In this document: positions 37,015 to 49,096 of the stretch, one piece after another | Position numbering within the stretch: the first letter of the stretch is position 1 | How the letters are laid out: every line of letters begins with the position of its first letter | DNA from: Cercis canadensis | Taxonomy: Eukaryota > Streptophyta > Magnoliopsida > Fabales > Fabaceae | DNA: 64,000 nucleotides | Assembly: GCA_003255065.1 (NCBI GenBank) | Contig: QAOA01007962.1 | Location: forward strand, 277,355-341,354 | Direction of reading: 5' to 3' | Position numbers and translations under genes: made by a program | Notes under the pieces: generated by a model | Told to the model about the DNA's origin: nothing | Database searches by the model: none | Seen by the model: the letters and a program-made list of their open reading frames with translations, nothing else

Positions 37015-37667
37015 AGAGTGTTTGATGTCATGGATTTTATTTTCATCATATACTAACTTCAATAATTTTTAAAGGTATTTTTAAAATTTAAGTGTGTTTT
37101 TTTAGTGACTTTTAAAGTCTTAATATAATGTATTTCAAATTCACTTTCTAATATCTCTCTTTCTCCCCCGACCCCCCCCCCCCCCNCCAAAAAATACCTC
37201 TCCTCTCCCTCTTGTTCACCATCCTAGCACTCCTCCAACTACCGCCACCGCCCACCAACACCACCACCGATGCAAACAACTCTTCCTTCTTATTCCTCCT
37301 TTCACCAAAGACACGCAAAAATGATCAAGCTCCCAACTCATTCTAAAATGGAATGAAACATTTGTCAACTACTAGCAACTCAAGAAGCAAATAAAAAGAA
37401 TCAAGTAAGCAAGAGTTCCCAAACAAGAGAACCAAGCTTGTTGCATATTTCAACAATGGCAGTGAGTTGACTCAATGAGTTTGCAACGAGTTAACTCACT
37501 AAGTTTGACTCAGTGTGTTTCTTTTTTTGGGCTAAATTCCTCTTTTATGATAAAATATATATAAACAAAATATTTTACAAATTCAAATATGTGAAATATT
37601 GTATTTCAATTACATGTATTTTAAATTCTTGTGAACTTTAGAAATACCTCATCTAAACACAACCTTA
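37015..37667. mobile_element. Diverged relative of the Tourist-like element at 48436
   Basis: It shares with 48436-49093 the segments AAGGTATTTTTAAAATT, AGTGACTTT(T/C)AAAGTCT and GTATTTCAAATTCACT on the left, and AAATACCTCAT(C/T)(C/T)AAACACAACC on the right. The left end is degraded. A poly-C run with a single N (37186) lies inside. Confidence 0.55.
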
Positions 37668-40527
37668 ATGTTAAGATAAGACCTAACTAGGATAAATGGA
37701 TAATGATAGTTATTATCTTTTTATTCTATTGGAAATAACTCAAAAAAAAAAAAATCTATAAGATAAAATATGACCATATCAAGTAGGGGTGAGCACAATG
37801 AAGTGGGTTTAGGTTGAATTCCTGGGAATCAGTTTTCCTTGGAATGATGATTCTCGAAAATATTACAAATGTGTTTGGTTGGCCTTAAATATTCATGAGA
37901 ATGTTAAACAATGTTTCTTGGAAATTTTTTAACCCCACGTTTGGTTCTAATACAACTTTTTTGAGAATCTTAGCATTTTTTCCAAAAATACCTATATCTA
38001 TTTTAAGTCAAAAAAATAATTGAATTACTTCTTATAATTAATGAATATTTATTTAAAATTATTTCATATTTAAAATTAAGGATAAGTAAAAAGTAGCACT
38101 AGAAACTAGCAAAAATAAAATATAAAATAAGGTATAAACAAAAATAAAATAATTTTGCATTATTATAATTATGCTTTTAATGAAGGATATATTTTAAAAA
38201 ACTTTTTCCATGGTATGGGAATCTAAGATTCCCACCACTTTCCATGAAAAAGTTTTGGTGAGAAACTTGCTCCAAAATTATTCACGGGAATCCTACTTTC
38301 TTGACAATATTTTTCTAAAATCTTATATCAAACATAAAAATATCAATTTCTCAAATTGAGATTTCTAAAAAACTAAAAAGAATACGTTTACCCAACGTCC
38401 CCTTAAGTAACACATTATCAATTCAGGTTTGGTCGGTTAAACCAAGTTAGTCTTAAGCTACCAAAAATGAAAGTAAAGATTTGATATATCAAAGAAAGTC
38501 ATACTCACAATGGAATACAAAAATTCTACCTTACAATTGTCTCTCAGAGAACTTGCCATAAAATAGACCACGAATAAAAGGCCAAAGAGGGCAAAAAAAA
38601 AAAACAATTTTGCTAATCAAGCAACCACATCTCAACAAATATCAAAACAGAAGTTCAAGGAAAATTAATAAAAATCACTTTTATAATGACATTGAATTGA
38701 CTGAGAGATAACTTAAATGTTTAAATAAACCATTAAACCCATAACTTTTTTAAATCATGCAACCTAATTAATGAGAGAGATCAAGAGCATTAGCCTTTTC
38801 TTATAGTCTTTTTGGTTATGAGATTCAATCATAATTAAGGTTGGTTTGTTAACTTAAAACAATCTAATCAACATTAGTGACGCATTAAAGCCCATTTTCT
38901 TTTTGGAAATTAAATACTAAATCACATCTAAATGCATCTACAAAATTAATATAGAATGATCATCTCAACCAAATGATTTATAGTTAATTAGTATTGAAGT
39001 CATTTTTAGAATTTATAAGTTTTGTATTTAAATCCAAAGTCGTAGCCAAAAGTGTCAAATGAAACAAAAAATGATCCTCTCATTTTTACAGGCAATACTT
39101 CCCTGCAAATTAAATCCAATGAATATTGTAAATTCATGAAAACTTTAGTTTGTGACTACAAGTTCTTCAAAGTTCAAACAGCTTCTTCAGCAAGCTTCTA
39201 TATTTGGAGATGAGATAGGGATGGACCTTCATATTTTTTCAAAATCAATAAATAGATAAAGTGCATCATTTACTTTCCAAAAAAAAAAAAATTATAAATA
39301 TTTTTTCGCTTTTTGGTGTCTTGTAATGGTTTAGCTTTAGCATGTCCAACTAGGACGGGCTTTTATGTAACTTTGATAAATTAAAAACTGAAGTACTAAT
39401 CAATCAAATAAGATATAGACGTTAACCACTAAATTGATTGAAATGAATTTTTTTTTTTTCCAATACGCAATTATTCAGGTAAAATATGTAAACGAATATA
39501 TACAGAGTCGTTGGGGATAATGTCATGGTTTGAAGAAAGACGTAACGCAATGATGTTCGTAATTAACTTCCGATTCAGCTCATACTTTTGGCTAAATTGC
39601 TAAAAATATATAATTTTGTAAAATGTTTACGTAAATGGAATAGTTTAAAAATTATTTATTAATTTAATATAATTTTGATTAAAATATTAATAAGCACGTA
39701 GAGAAAAGATTACGCGTGACTCATTTTATCTGTGTCTCATAAATAAAATGATTAAAAATATATTATTTTAATAAATAATTTGTACAATATTTTATTTTAA
39801 TATATAATTTATTAAAATATGTTTTGTTAGTCAATTTATTCATACTTTTGCTTCCTATATTCTTCACTCACAAATAACACCTTCAATCGTCCCTCCACGC
39901 CATGCCAAACTGCTCCATCAATATTAGCTTAAACAAATTAACTTTCGGTCTTTACCACTTAAGATAGACATGTGTTTTAGTTTAATTTACACCTTACGAT
40001 AGAATATTTTTACATTCTTGAGAATGTAATACTCACGCGATTATTATAATTTTTTAAAAAAAAAATCAAAAATAAATAGCATTCTCGAAAATAAATTTTT
40101 ATTAACATTCACACAAAATCATTTTCGGAGAAAAATGTAAAAGTATTGAATTCCTGTGAGTATATGCATATTTTTAATATAAATTTATTAAAATACTACC
40201 CTTCACCACCACCCTCTAATTGCCAGCTAGCCCCGCCATTAAACATTTTCGGGAATAAAAAACGAACCCTTATACCAAGCACTCCATATAAGTTTAATAC
40301 TTCAATTTTTTTTAAATATAATTTAAATTTAAATGAGATCTAAAATATAAATTTTTGCTATATATATATATATATATATNAGATTTTTTTTTTTTTTCTG
40401 TTCGTAATGCGTAAAAGGTTTGACAATAATTGAGGGCATCCTATATCTATCTTTCTTTTCTTCCCTTATTTTTCGGAGACACTTTCTTTTCCTGATAACA
40501 GAAGAAGAACACCATATACTATTATTT
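37668..40527. other. Intergenic, very AT-rich
   Basis: No gene seen. The interval 37820-38400 may be another Tourist-like relic (GTTTGGTTGGCC on the left, CCAACGTCCCCTTAAG on the right) but no matched ends were found. A (TA)n tract ends at a single N (40380). Confidence 0.45.
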
Positions 40528-41011
40528 GCTCATTAACCTAAATATTACACTTTATTAATTTATTTACATATTTATTATAATTTTAAACTTATTTATTTTA
40601 ATATTATATTTTTAAAAAAAATCAAAAGTTTACAGGGCCCATCAAACACACCGACTGATAATCGGCGTAGCCATTGTTTCACTTCACCTTAGACCATTTT
40701 CACTTAGGCTCAATTTTTAATTTTTATTAAAAACTTTTGCTTTTGTTTAGACACATCTGCTTGGACCATTTTCACTTAGGCTTAGTTTGCTTTTGCTTTT
40801 TGTATAGTGAACACGCAGGTTGTCAGCCAGTGTGTCCGGTGGAGACACATCGTCTGACAATCAGTGTGTTCAGTGGGACTCATTGCACAAATTTGAATAT
40901 TTTTTTTAAGTTTAAAATTTTTTAAAAACTGTAATATTTAAATAAATAAATTAAAAAGTGTAATAATTATATAAATAAATTGACAAAATATACTATTGAG
41001 GTCAATAAGTC
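40528..41011. mobile_element. MULE-type TIR element, 484 bp, upstream of ZIP6
   Basis: Left end GCTCATTAACCTAAATATT, right end the reverse complement of GACTTATTGACCTCAATAGT, with inverted similarity of about 100 bp. The 9-bp flanks CTATTATTT (40519-40527) and CTATTATCT (41012-41020) differ at one base. The core holds two copies of CATTTTCACTTAGGCT and motifs like ACACATCGTCTGACAATC. It ends 421 bp before the ZIP6 start codon. Confidence 0.8.
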
Positions 41012-41432
41012 CTATTATCTCAAAAAAATTAATTTTTTTTAAAAAAAGAATGATAGCTTTGTTTCTAAATTGGCAAGAGGTCAAGAAAAGCTATTTACAA
41101 TTTTTTTTTTTTTTTGCTGATTCGGTTACAGAATGAAATCCTAAATAGTACTTGATTAGCTCATTTGTGGAAAAGTAAAGTCATAGATGGATTTCACACG
41201 TAGCACACTAACTTAAAATCACAAACTGTAAACACATCAGTGGAAACCTCCGTGTATCACCCTTCACAAATTACAAAAGTGGGTCCCATCTTTAATTTAT
41301 CGCCATTTAATTTCTGTTTCAATTTTCCAACAATCGATCAACCATTTCAATCCATTCATCTCTCTCACTGCTCACACCGCAAGTACTCAGACTCAGAGTT
41401 AGAATTAGTGTGAGTCAAGTAAGCCACCAGCC

Positions 41433-43811
41433 ATGGTCGCGTGCGTGACGGACACGGCTCGAGCCGCAGCTTGCAGAGACGGGGGTGCGGCGGCGCACCT
41501 CAAAGTGGTCTCCATCTTCGTCATCTTCTTCACGAGCATGGTTGGCATGTCGGCTCCGGTGCTCTTGGCGCGTTTTTTCCAAGGAAAATCCCTCTACGAC
41601 AAGGCTATCGTCGTAATTAAGTGTTTCGCCGCCGGCGTCATTCTCTCCACCTCCCTCGTCCACGTGCTACCGGACGCGTATGCCGCACTCTCCGACTGCC
41701 AGGTGGCAACCAAGCACCCATGGAAGGACTTCCCCTTCGCGGGTCTCGTGACTCTAATCGGAGCTCTGCTGGCTCTGGTGGTCGACATCGCCGCCAGTTC
41801 CCACGTGGAGCACGCGCAGTACGCGCCGGTGGTGACGCGGGAGGAGAGTCACGGTGGCGGGAAGAAGGAATCGGGCGAGTCGAGAATCGAGTTGGGAGTG
41901 AGTTGTGACTCGGGAGATGCAAGGGAATTGGAACGGGTTGAGGAGTTGGCGAAATTGAAACAGAGGTTGGTATCGCAAGTGCTGGAGATTGGGATAATAT
42001 TTCATTCGGTGATAATAGGAGTCACCATGGGCATGTCTCAAAACGTTTGCACCATTAGGCCATTGATTCTTGCTTTGTCATTTCATCAAATTTTTGAAGG
42101 CATGGGTCTTGGTGGCTGCGTTGCTCAGGTAACTTACCATCAATTCATCTCAATTACCACAAATAATGCTATCTATACATTAATTATATTCACATTTTCG
42201 CATCTCAATTTAACTAAATTCAATTAAATTTATTCGTACATTTAAATTCAATAAAATTTAATAACAACTTAGATAGTGCATACCAATGCAGTATGCAGCT
42301 ATCATTATTAGAAAAATATTAATTGAGAGAAAAGACAAATTAATATTAGTACTAAGATTATGTGGTAGCATTAAATTAAGTGTTTACCTAATTAAGGGTA
42401 AAATTGTGTTATATTAAGGTTCTTTTGTCTTGTGTGATTGTTTAGTCACATGCAGCAACTATAGAGATGTCAATGTAAGAGAATCACGTGTGAATTGAAG
42501 ATATAATATACCTTATTGAAAGTAATGTTAACCATTCACGTAGGGAGGATATGTATAGGTGGGTCTAAAAATATGAAACTAACATTTGTTTTTTTCTTTC
42601 GTTCTACTGGTTGCACAATAGGTTTATTTTATTAAAATAATTTGACCAAAATATTCCTATGTGATTTTTTATTTACCAATAAAAAAAATAAAAGATGGAT
42701 ATTTCTGATTGTGGTTCTCGACCTTTCGATCCTATTAAACTCTAAAATAACAATATTTCAAAGGTGCTGTGTTGAGGGAAAAAAAAAAAACCATTCTAAA
42801 AGGATGAAAATTGGTTAAAAATCTAATAGCAATGACATTTTTCTCAAGTGTAAGAGCTGAGTTAAGTTGAATGGAATCTACTTTATCCCTTCCTACGTCG
42901 GTATCTAACTTTTGACGGGTTCAAAGTAACAAACAAGATTTAAAAATAAAATGAAAGTGAGTCATTCATGATTATAGCAATAACTTGAAACCAACAAACA
43001 TTAGGTAGATATTACTCTTTGGCCTTTCAAATTCCAAACATAGATAAATAAACATAAAGGAGTTCCAAATTAAGCTTTTATGTGAATGACTTCATCTTAC
43101 ATTAATTTGATTATTTTTTACCATTAAATGAAGGGCGGTTCTAACATATCTTTTAGGTATATATGTGATACTTTCATGACGTGTTAGTATAATAACTATT
43201 GATCTGCAAATTATTTAATCTTAGCCGTTAAAAGATAAATGGCTAAAGTAAATGCTTCCACATAAATTGTGATTAATGTTGTCATATCAAGAAAGTATCA
43301 CATACCTCTTTGGATAGAGTTATGGGGATATGAGAGAACGATGATTCATACTTGAGACCTTAACCTTTTTAGGAGATTCTAGAATAATGACTATATAACC
43401 ATAGTCAAATTAATCTTCTTAGCTAGAAGTTCTTCATAACTTTTCACGTAAAAAAAAAAAAGGGTTCTTCTTAGCTTTGTATGGTGACAATTGCAGGCCG
43501 GATTCAGCTTTGGAACAACGGCATACATGTGCTTTATGTTCTCAGTGACGACACCAATGGGGATAGTGTTGGGGATGATATTATTTTCAATGACAGGTTA
43601 TGATGATAGTAATCCTAATGCTTTGATCATGGAAGGGTTATTGGGTTCAGTTTCTTCAGGGATTCTCATTTACATGGCTCTGGTTGACCTCATAGCAGTT
43701 GATTTCTTTCATAACAAGCTTATGAGCTCCAATCTACGGTTGAAAAAGGCATCTTTTATTGCTTTAACTCTTGGCTCTACTGCAATGTCTATTCTTGCCC
43801 TATGGGCTTGA
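41433..43811 (+). CDS. ZIP6: ZIP-family metal transporter, ZIP6 type, two exons
   Basis: This is a ZIP (ZRT/IRT-like) divalent-metal transporter, expected to move zinc or related metals into the cytosol. Exon 1 is 41433-42128 (232 codons), donor CAG|GTAACT. Exon 2 is 43497-43811 after TTGCAG. The product is about 336 residues, close to ZIP6. The N terminus [17 protein letters not shown] resembles ZIP6 as remembered. Eight membrane segments can be drawn: TM1 [17 protein letters not shown]2 [22 protein letters not shown]3 [17 protein letters not shown], a short His-poor loop, TM4 [18 protein letters not shown]5 [13 protein letters not shown] (metal-binding His and Glu), and three more in exon 2 ending [13 protein letters not shown]. 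The 1368-bp intron holds a small inverted repeat. The 5' exon is GC-rich compared with the flanks, usual for this family in dicots. Confidence 0.94.
43155..43312. repeat. Small imperfect inverted repeat in the ZIP6 intron
   Basis: TTAGGTATATATGTGATACTTTC on the left and GAAAGTATCACATACCTC on the right form inverted arms of about 20-40 bp, giving a possible MITE of about 158 bp. No target duplication was fixed. Confidence 0.5.
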
Positions 43812-45238
43812 AAATTTTTTGTTTTGTTTTCAAGTATATCGATTAAAACAAAAACTGTAATGTTGAATAATATGGGATGTATATGTATATCAAAATTGTC
43901 AGTAAAAGAATTTATTTGTCCTTACTAGCAATTTGTGTGTGAGTGTACGCAAAAGAAGGGGAAAAAAGGCAAAAAAGATATTAAGTGATTTTAGTTAAAA
44001 TTAAATTTTAGCGACTAATGATCTATGAATATAATAACAACTGTTCTGATTGCATAAATCATAGTGTTGAAATTTTAAAGTTTTATTCTCGTTATATGAA
44101 TTTGGATCTGGTCATATGATTGAGTCATATTGCTCAAATATAAGATGTATATTCTATTAAAATTCATCTCAACTATTAAATGTTAATGTGTTTTAATGGT
44201 ACATATGAGTTTTAATAGAATGTGTGGCTCAGATTTAAGTAATATAATTCAAGTGACATGACTGAATCTAAATCTCTCGCTATGTACTTTTCTTCCTTAT
44301 AAAAAGCTTGTCATACAACAAAATTGTTGAGTAATAGACAGAGTAACATCATTGTATACTTGCACAATTGGCAGTACGAAAATAATGACTGTTCACTAAC
44401 ACTAGGTCCTACCAAACCTTTAATGTACCGTGTGCTACTATCACTATATTCTAGTAGCAAAACTTTAGTGGGCAGGCACACTGCTCTTTTCTGATAGCCT
44501 TTTACAGTAAATAAATGCATGAAGCTCAAAGTAATTGCAAAAAGGTGGTCACCATGCCTAGTGGAAAATGGAGTAATGACAATGCCATTATGAGGTAATC
44601 AATTTCCAATGTGTGACCTTTCTATCTTCAACTTTTGCTTTTCAAATTGCTTGTTTATGTCTCCTTTAGCACAAGACATTTTTAAAGTTTGAAGTTTGTT
44701 GAAGTACATGCAGAATCCACCATATATGCATCTTTTGGCTGAGCAGAATCTCCTCTGTTGACGATTTGGAACCATTGTGGTTATATTCAATTAATTTTCT
44801 TCGTTTTTTTTTTATTTCCCTTCCTTCTTTAATTCATTCTTTTCCAACTAGGTAAATTGTTAGTGCTCCTTTGGTGAGAAGCAACTTAGATTTCGATAAA
44901 ATGGACATGACTGAAGAAATTGAAAGAACAATGGAAGGAAAAGAGCAGACGTCTCTGTAATCTTTTTCTTTGTAGTAAAGTTTTTGTAATCTACTTTCTA
45001 ATGTCTTTTTTAAAGAAAATCTACTTTCTAATGTGGTTTATGACATCTTACATGGCGAATCAATAGGATTAAAGATTCACTAGACTTTCCAATGTTACAG
45101 CAGTAGGTAAAGAATCATTATGTAGAGATGAATATGAAAAGTATTAGAAAATAGAAGATGATCAATCAATACAAAGCAAGATAAATCATGGTTATATTAT
45201 AGAATAGATATTGAATCTGTCACTTTTTCTAATGAGCT
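43812..45238. other. Intergenic between ZIP6 and the tRNA
   Basis: It contains the ZIP6 3' UTR and the MITE at 44099-44275. No other gene is seen. Confidence 0.55.
44099..44275. mobile_element. Palindromic MITE, copy 1 (about 177 bp)
   Basis: TTTGGATCTGGTCATATGATTG on the left mirrors the right end (reverse complement AGATTTAGATTCAGTCATGT). The middle contains CTATTAAA(A/G)(C/T)TCAT on both arms. The same family is present at 46603-46784. Confidence 0.7.
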
Positions 45239-45312
45239 GGTCCCGTAGCTCAGTTGGTTAGAGCGTTGGTCTTATGAGCCGAAGGTCGCGAGTTCGAGCC
45301 TCGCCGGGACCA
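45239..45312 (+). tRNA. tRNA-Ile (TAT anticodon), intronless
   Basis: A 74-base cloverleaf can be drawn: acceptor GGTCCCG/CGGGACC then A, D-stem GCTC/GAGC, anticodon stem TTGGT/GCCGA (with wobble pairs), anticodon loop CTTATGA, T-stem GCGAG/CTCGC and loop TTCGAGC. The middle of the loop reads TAT, which would decode AUA. The base after it is G where A is usual, so the identity needs a scan. Pol III boxes are intact: GTAGCTCAGTTGG and GAGTTCGAGCC. No intron is present. The gene stands alone. Confidence 0.88.
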
Positions 45313-45324
45313 GATTTGATTATC

Positions 45325-45328
45325 TTTT
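45325..45328 (+). terminator. Pol III terminator of the tRNA
   Basis: TTTT begins 13 bases after the tRNA discriminator base, an appropriate distance for RNA polymerase III termination. Confidence 0.65.
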
Positions 45329-46602
45329 CAATGTGTCTATTAAATATTTTCAAAATCGTATCAATCTACTCAATCAATCGTTGTTGTCTTTATTAATCTC
45401 AACTAAATAGTCTAACATCCAAAATATTTTTATTTTCATATTAAAAAAATAATTTTTTTGATTTTAACCAAAATTTTCAACCTTTCAATGTGTCTATTAA
45501 ATATTTAGCAATTACCTTTTGAAATTCATATCAATCTACTCAATAGTCTAAAGTCCAAAATATTTTGAAAATTATATCATTGTGAGGATACATTTATATT
45601 ATTGAAAAATCAAAATACAAAATTCTATTAATGATGTTATCACACAAAAAAAAAGTTATTATACAAACACACACAGCACAAATTAACCTATAAATCTCTC
45701 AAAAGAGTTGAGATTTCATATTTAAATTATCATTTTCTCATATCCTCAACTAAAAGTCTAAATTATCTAACACTGAAAAAAAACACATTTTACTCTTATA
45801 GATATAACAACATATAATTCAATAATATAAATATATATGTAAATTGACTAAATTGTTGTGGATTTATAGAGTGATGGACTAAATTCACTAAATTTTATGT
45901 GAGGGATGAAATTAATAATCAATATATTTGTAAGGGTTGTAAAAGCACATTTTATTCTATTAATATTCAAGCATTAATTCAAACAACTAATAATGCATAA
46001 TTGAATGGAACAAAGGGAATTACCCCAATTACGGATTTTAAAAACAAACTAAGTGCATATGTTTATTAAAGATTTCGATACTCTAAAGTAAGAGGTGCAC
46101 TAGGATAATCACAAATAAAATAATCCAAAGAGAGAACTTTTAAAAATTTATAAACCATCAATTCACATGTAATATCAGTGGTTATTCTCTTACACTATTT
46201 TTTAGGTTATTCTCTTACGTTTTAGTCTGTGAAATACTTTCATCTCTCTAGAGCATCAAAGTTCTTTATTAAACTATTTCATCTAGACCATTTTATAATT
46301 ATTAAGCTATCCAACTATATATATATATATATATATATATTATTTTTTTATTATATTTTTATTTTTATTTTTTATGTGAACTATCCAACTATATTAAGTA
46401 CTAAAATCATGTCATAAATAATATAGCCTCACTTATTTCCTAGTGAAATTTTATTTGTTTAAAACTGTTACATCTTTCTAATCTCTCCCTAAACATATGG
46501 CTGATAGGAGGAACCTCCAATTATGAATAGCTAGTGTTAAGGATGTGATCCACTAACATTGTGTCAAGGATTGGTTGAGTCTGTATCAATTTGTAGGTGT
46601 GT
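45329..46602. other. Intergenic, AT-rich, with a short direct repeat
   Basis: CAATGTGTCTATTAAATATTT occurs at 45329 and again at about 45486, followed in both by ATATCAATCTACTCAAT or a close variant. A (TA)n tract lies at 46316-46340. No gene is seen. Confidence 0.5.
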
Positions 46603-46784
46603 GGGGATCTGGATCTGGTCATATCACTTGAGTCATGTTGTTTAAATTTGAGCCGTCCATTTTATTAAAGTTCATCTGAACTATTAAAACACATTAATAT
46701 TTAATAGTTAAGATGAGTTTTAATAAAAATGTACAGTTCAAATCTAAGCAACATGACTCAAGTTATAAGACTGAATCCAAATCC
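46603..46784. mobile_element. Palindromic MITE, copy 2 (about 182 bp)
   Basis: GGGATCTGGATCTGGTC on the left mirrors the right end (reverse complement GGATTTGGATTCAGTC). Internal landmarks TGAGTCATGTTG and ATTAAA(A/G)(C/T)TCAT match copy 1 at 44099. The repeats (GTGTG) just outside are suggestive of target duplication but low-complexity. Confidence 0.75.
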
Positions 46785-47358
46785 GCGTGTGTGGTGTTGA
46801 TGGAGAGGACCAATTGAAACAGCCTCATTATGGCTCTTTAGTGGACCAATTAAAAAGACTCTAATAAATTCGTCAAGTATCTATTGCCATTAATGATCCA
46901 TTGTCATTGCTGTGTGTGTTTTTTGTGTCTCTCTCACGGCCTCTATTGCTTTGTTTTTTTCATACATGGGCCACTTACTATTCTTCCTTGATTTTTATAT
47001 GATTGTTGTTCACATATCACTCTCTTATGGGCTTAACAGTAGGCGATTTTAATTTTTTCCAATTGATTCATAGTAAAAACACAACAATTTATTCATATGG
47101 AACAAAAAAAATAGCCATTTATTCTGGACTATTTAACTAACCTCAGATTATTAATCAGTTTGTTTTTTTATCCCAAAAAATCAGTTTTTGAGAGAGAGAG
47201 AGAGGTGTATAATATATTAAATTTTATATTAAATATATATTCATTTTATTAATAAAGGATAATTTATAAAATTACAAAATTTTATTCTTTTTCCCTTTCT
47301 TTCTCTCCCTATTGCTGATTTCAAGCATCCAAACAAGGGAGAGAAAAGTCCCTTCCAT

Positions 47359-47907
47359 GATAATTTAACCAGAATAGCACACTTACACTAACTAATTACA
47401 TAAAATGGGTCTTTTCAAAGTATTTACTAAGAATTGACAGTTTTAAATTTTTTAATATTTTTTTGACCAGTATAAAACACGTTTTACCTCTCTAAAACGG
47501 GTTCAAACTGAACACGCTTTATACATAATGTGTATCTGCCTTTGACTGAAATATGACCTGANTAATATTTTTTTGACCAGTATAAAACACGTTTTATCTC
47601 TCTAAAGCGGGTTCAAACTAAACACGCTTTATACATAATGTGTATCTGCCTTTGACTGAAATATGACTTGAGAAATTGTGAATGGAAACACGCTTTATAC
47701 ATAAAGCGTATTCATAAATGGAACACGCTTTATGTATAGAGCGTATAAAGCGTGTTCCAAATGAATACTCTTTATGTATAAAACGTGTTCTTCATTGATT
47801 GAAAAATTATTAAACAATTCAAAACTGCTTCTTCTAGATAAATACTTTGAATAGTACACCTTTTATATAATTACTTTGTCTAATTGTGCTATTCTGATCA
47901 AATTGCC
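47359..47907. mobile_element. Foldback MULE-type element with perfect 9-bp target duplication
   Basis: Ends: GATAATTTAACCAGAATAGCAC on the left, reverse complement of GGCAATTTGATCAGAATAGCAC on the right, with arms of about 120 bp or more. The 9-bp flanks CCCTTCCAT (47350-47358 and 47908-47916) are identical. The core is packed with AACACGCTTTATAC / AAAGCGTGTT motifs in both orientations, including the palindrome GGAACACGCTTTAT...ATAAAGCGTGTTCC (47720-47758). A 108-bp segment is repeated around a single N (47561), probably an assembly join, so the true length is likely about 440 bp. Confidence 0.88.
47453..47669 (+). repeat. 108-bp duplication around a single N
   Basis: Copies 47453-47560 and 47562-47669 differ at about five transition positions. 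The N sits exactly at the joint. Confidence 0.85.
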
Positions 47908-48435
47908 CCCTTCCATTCCTTTCATTCTCTTTCTGTCCATTTTCTCCTGTATCACTTCCCTTCCTTTTTCCCTTTAACTCCCAAATAAAGCATAATAAAT
48001 TCGTTATATTTTCTCTTATTTAGTTTTGCTCCATATTAGAATGGAGGAAATTGGCCCACGGTGCATCTTTTCCTGTCAACAACCTCCATTGAAGCTTGGC
48101 CGTGGCGCAGGTAATTTGCGGTTTATTCTCATGTTATCAAATTGAACTTTGTACCATAATAATATCTCTCCCTCATATGCTTATTGTGGAATCCAACTAA
48201 AGCTGGCCATTGTTTGTATGTGAACACTAAAAAGCGGGAGGTAATGCCACCCTTCTCGCTCATTCATTAATAGGGAGTTTAAGGTGGAACAAACATTTGA
48301 TTTTGATACGATCATAAAGATTTTAAAAAATTGAGTCACGTATGGTGGAGTCACCTCAAATAATTGACGAAATTTAAGTTTAACTATGTTAAAGAAAATC
48401 ATTATCGCTCCATTTATGTATTTATTAGGAACTAA

Positions 48436-49093
<658 letters not shown>

Positions 49094-49096
49094 TAA

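Noticed and set aside
41594-42041. Several long ORFs on both strands over ZIP6 exon 1
   Set aside because: They are frame shadows of the GC-rich ZIP6 coding exon.
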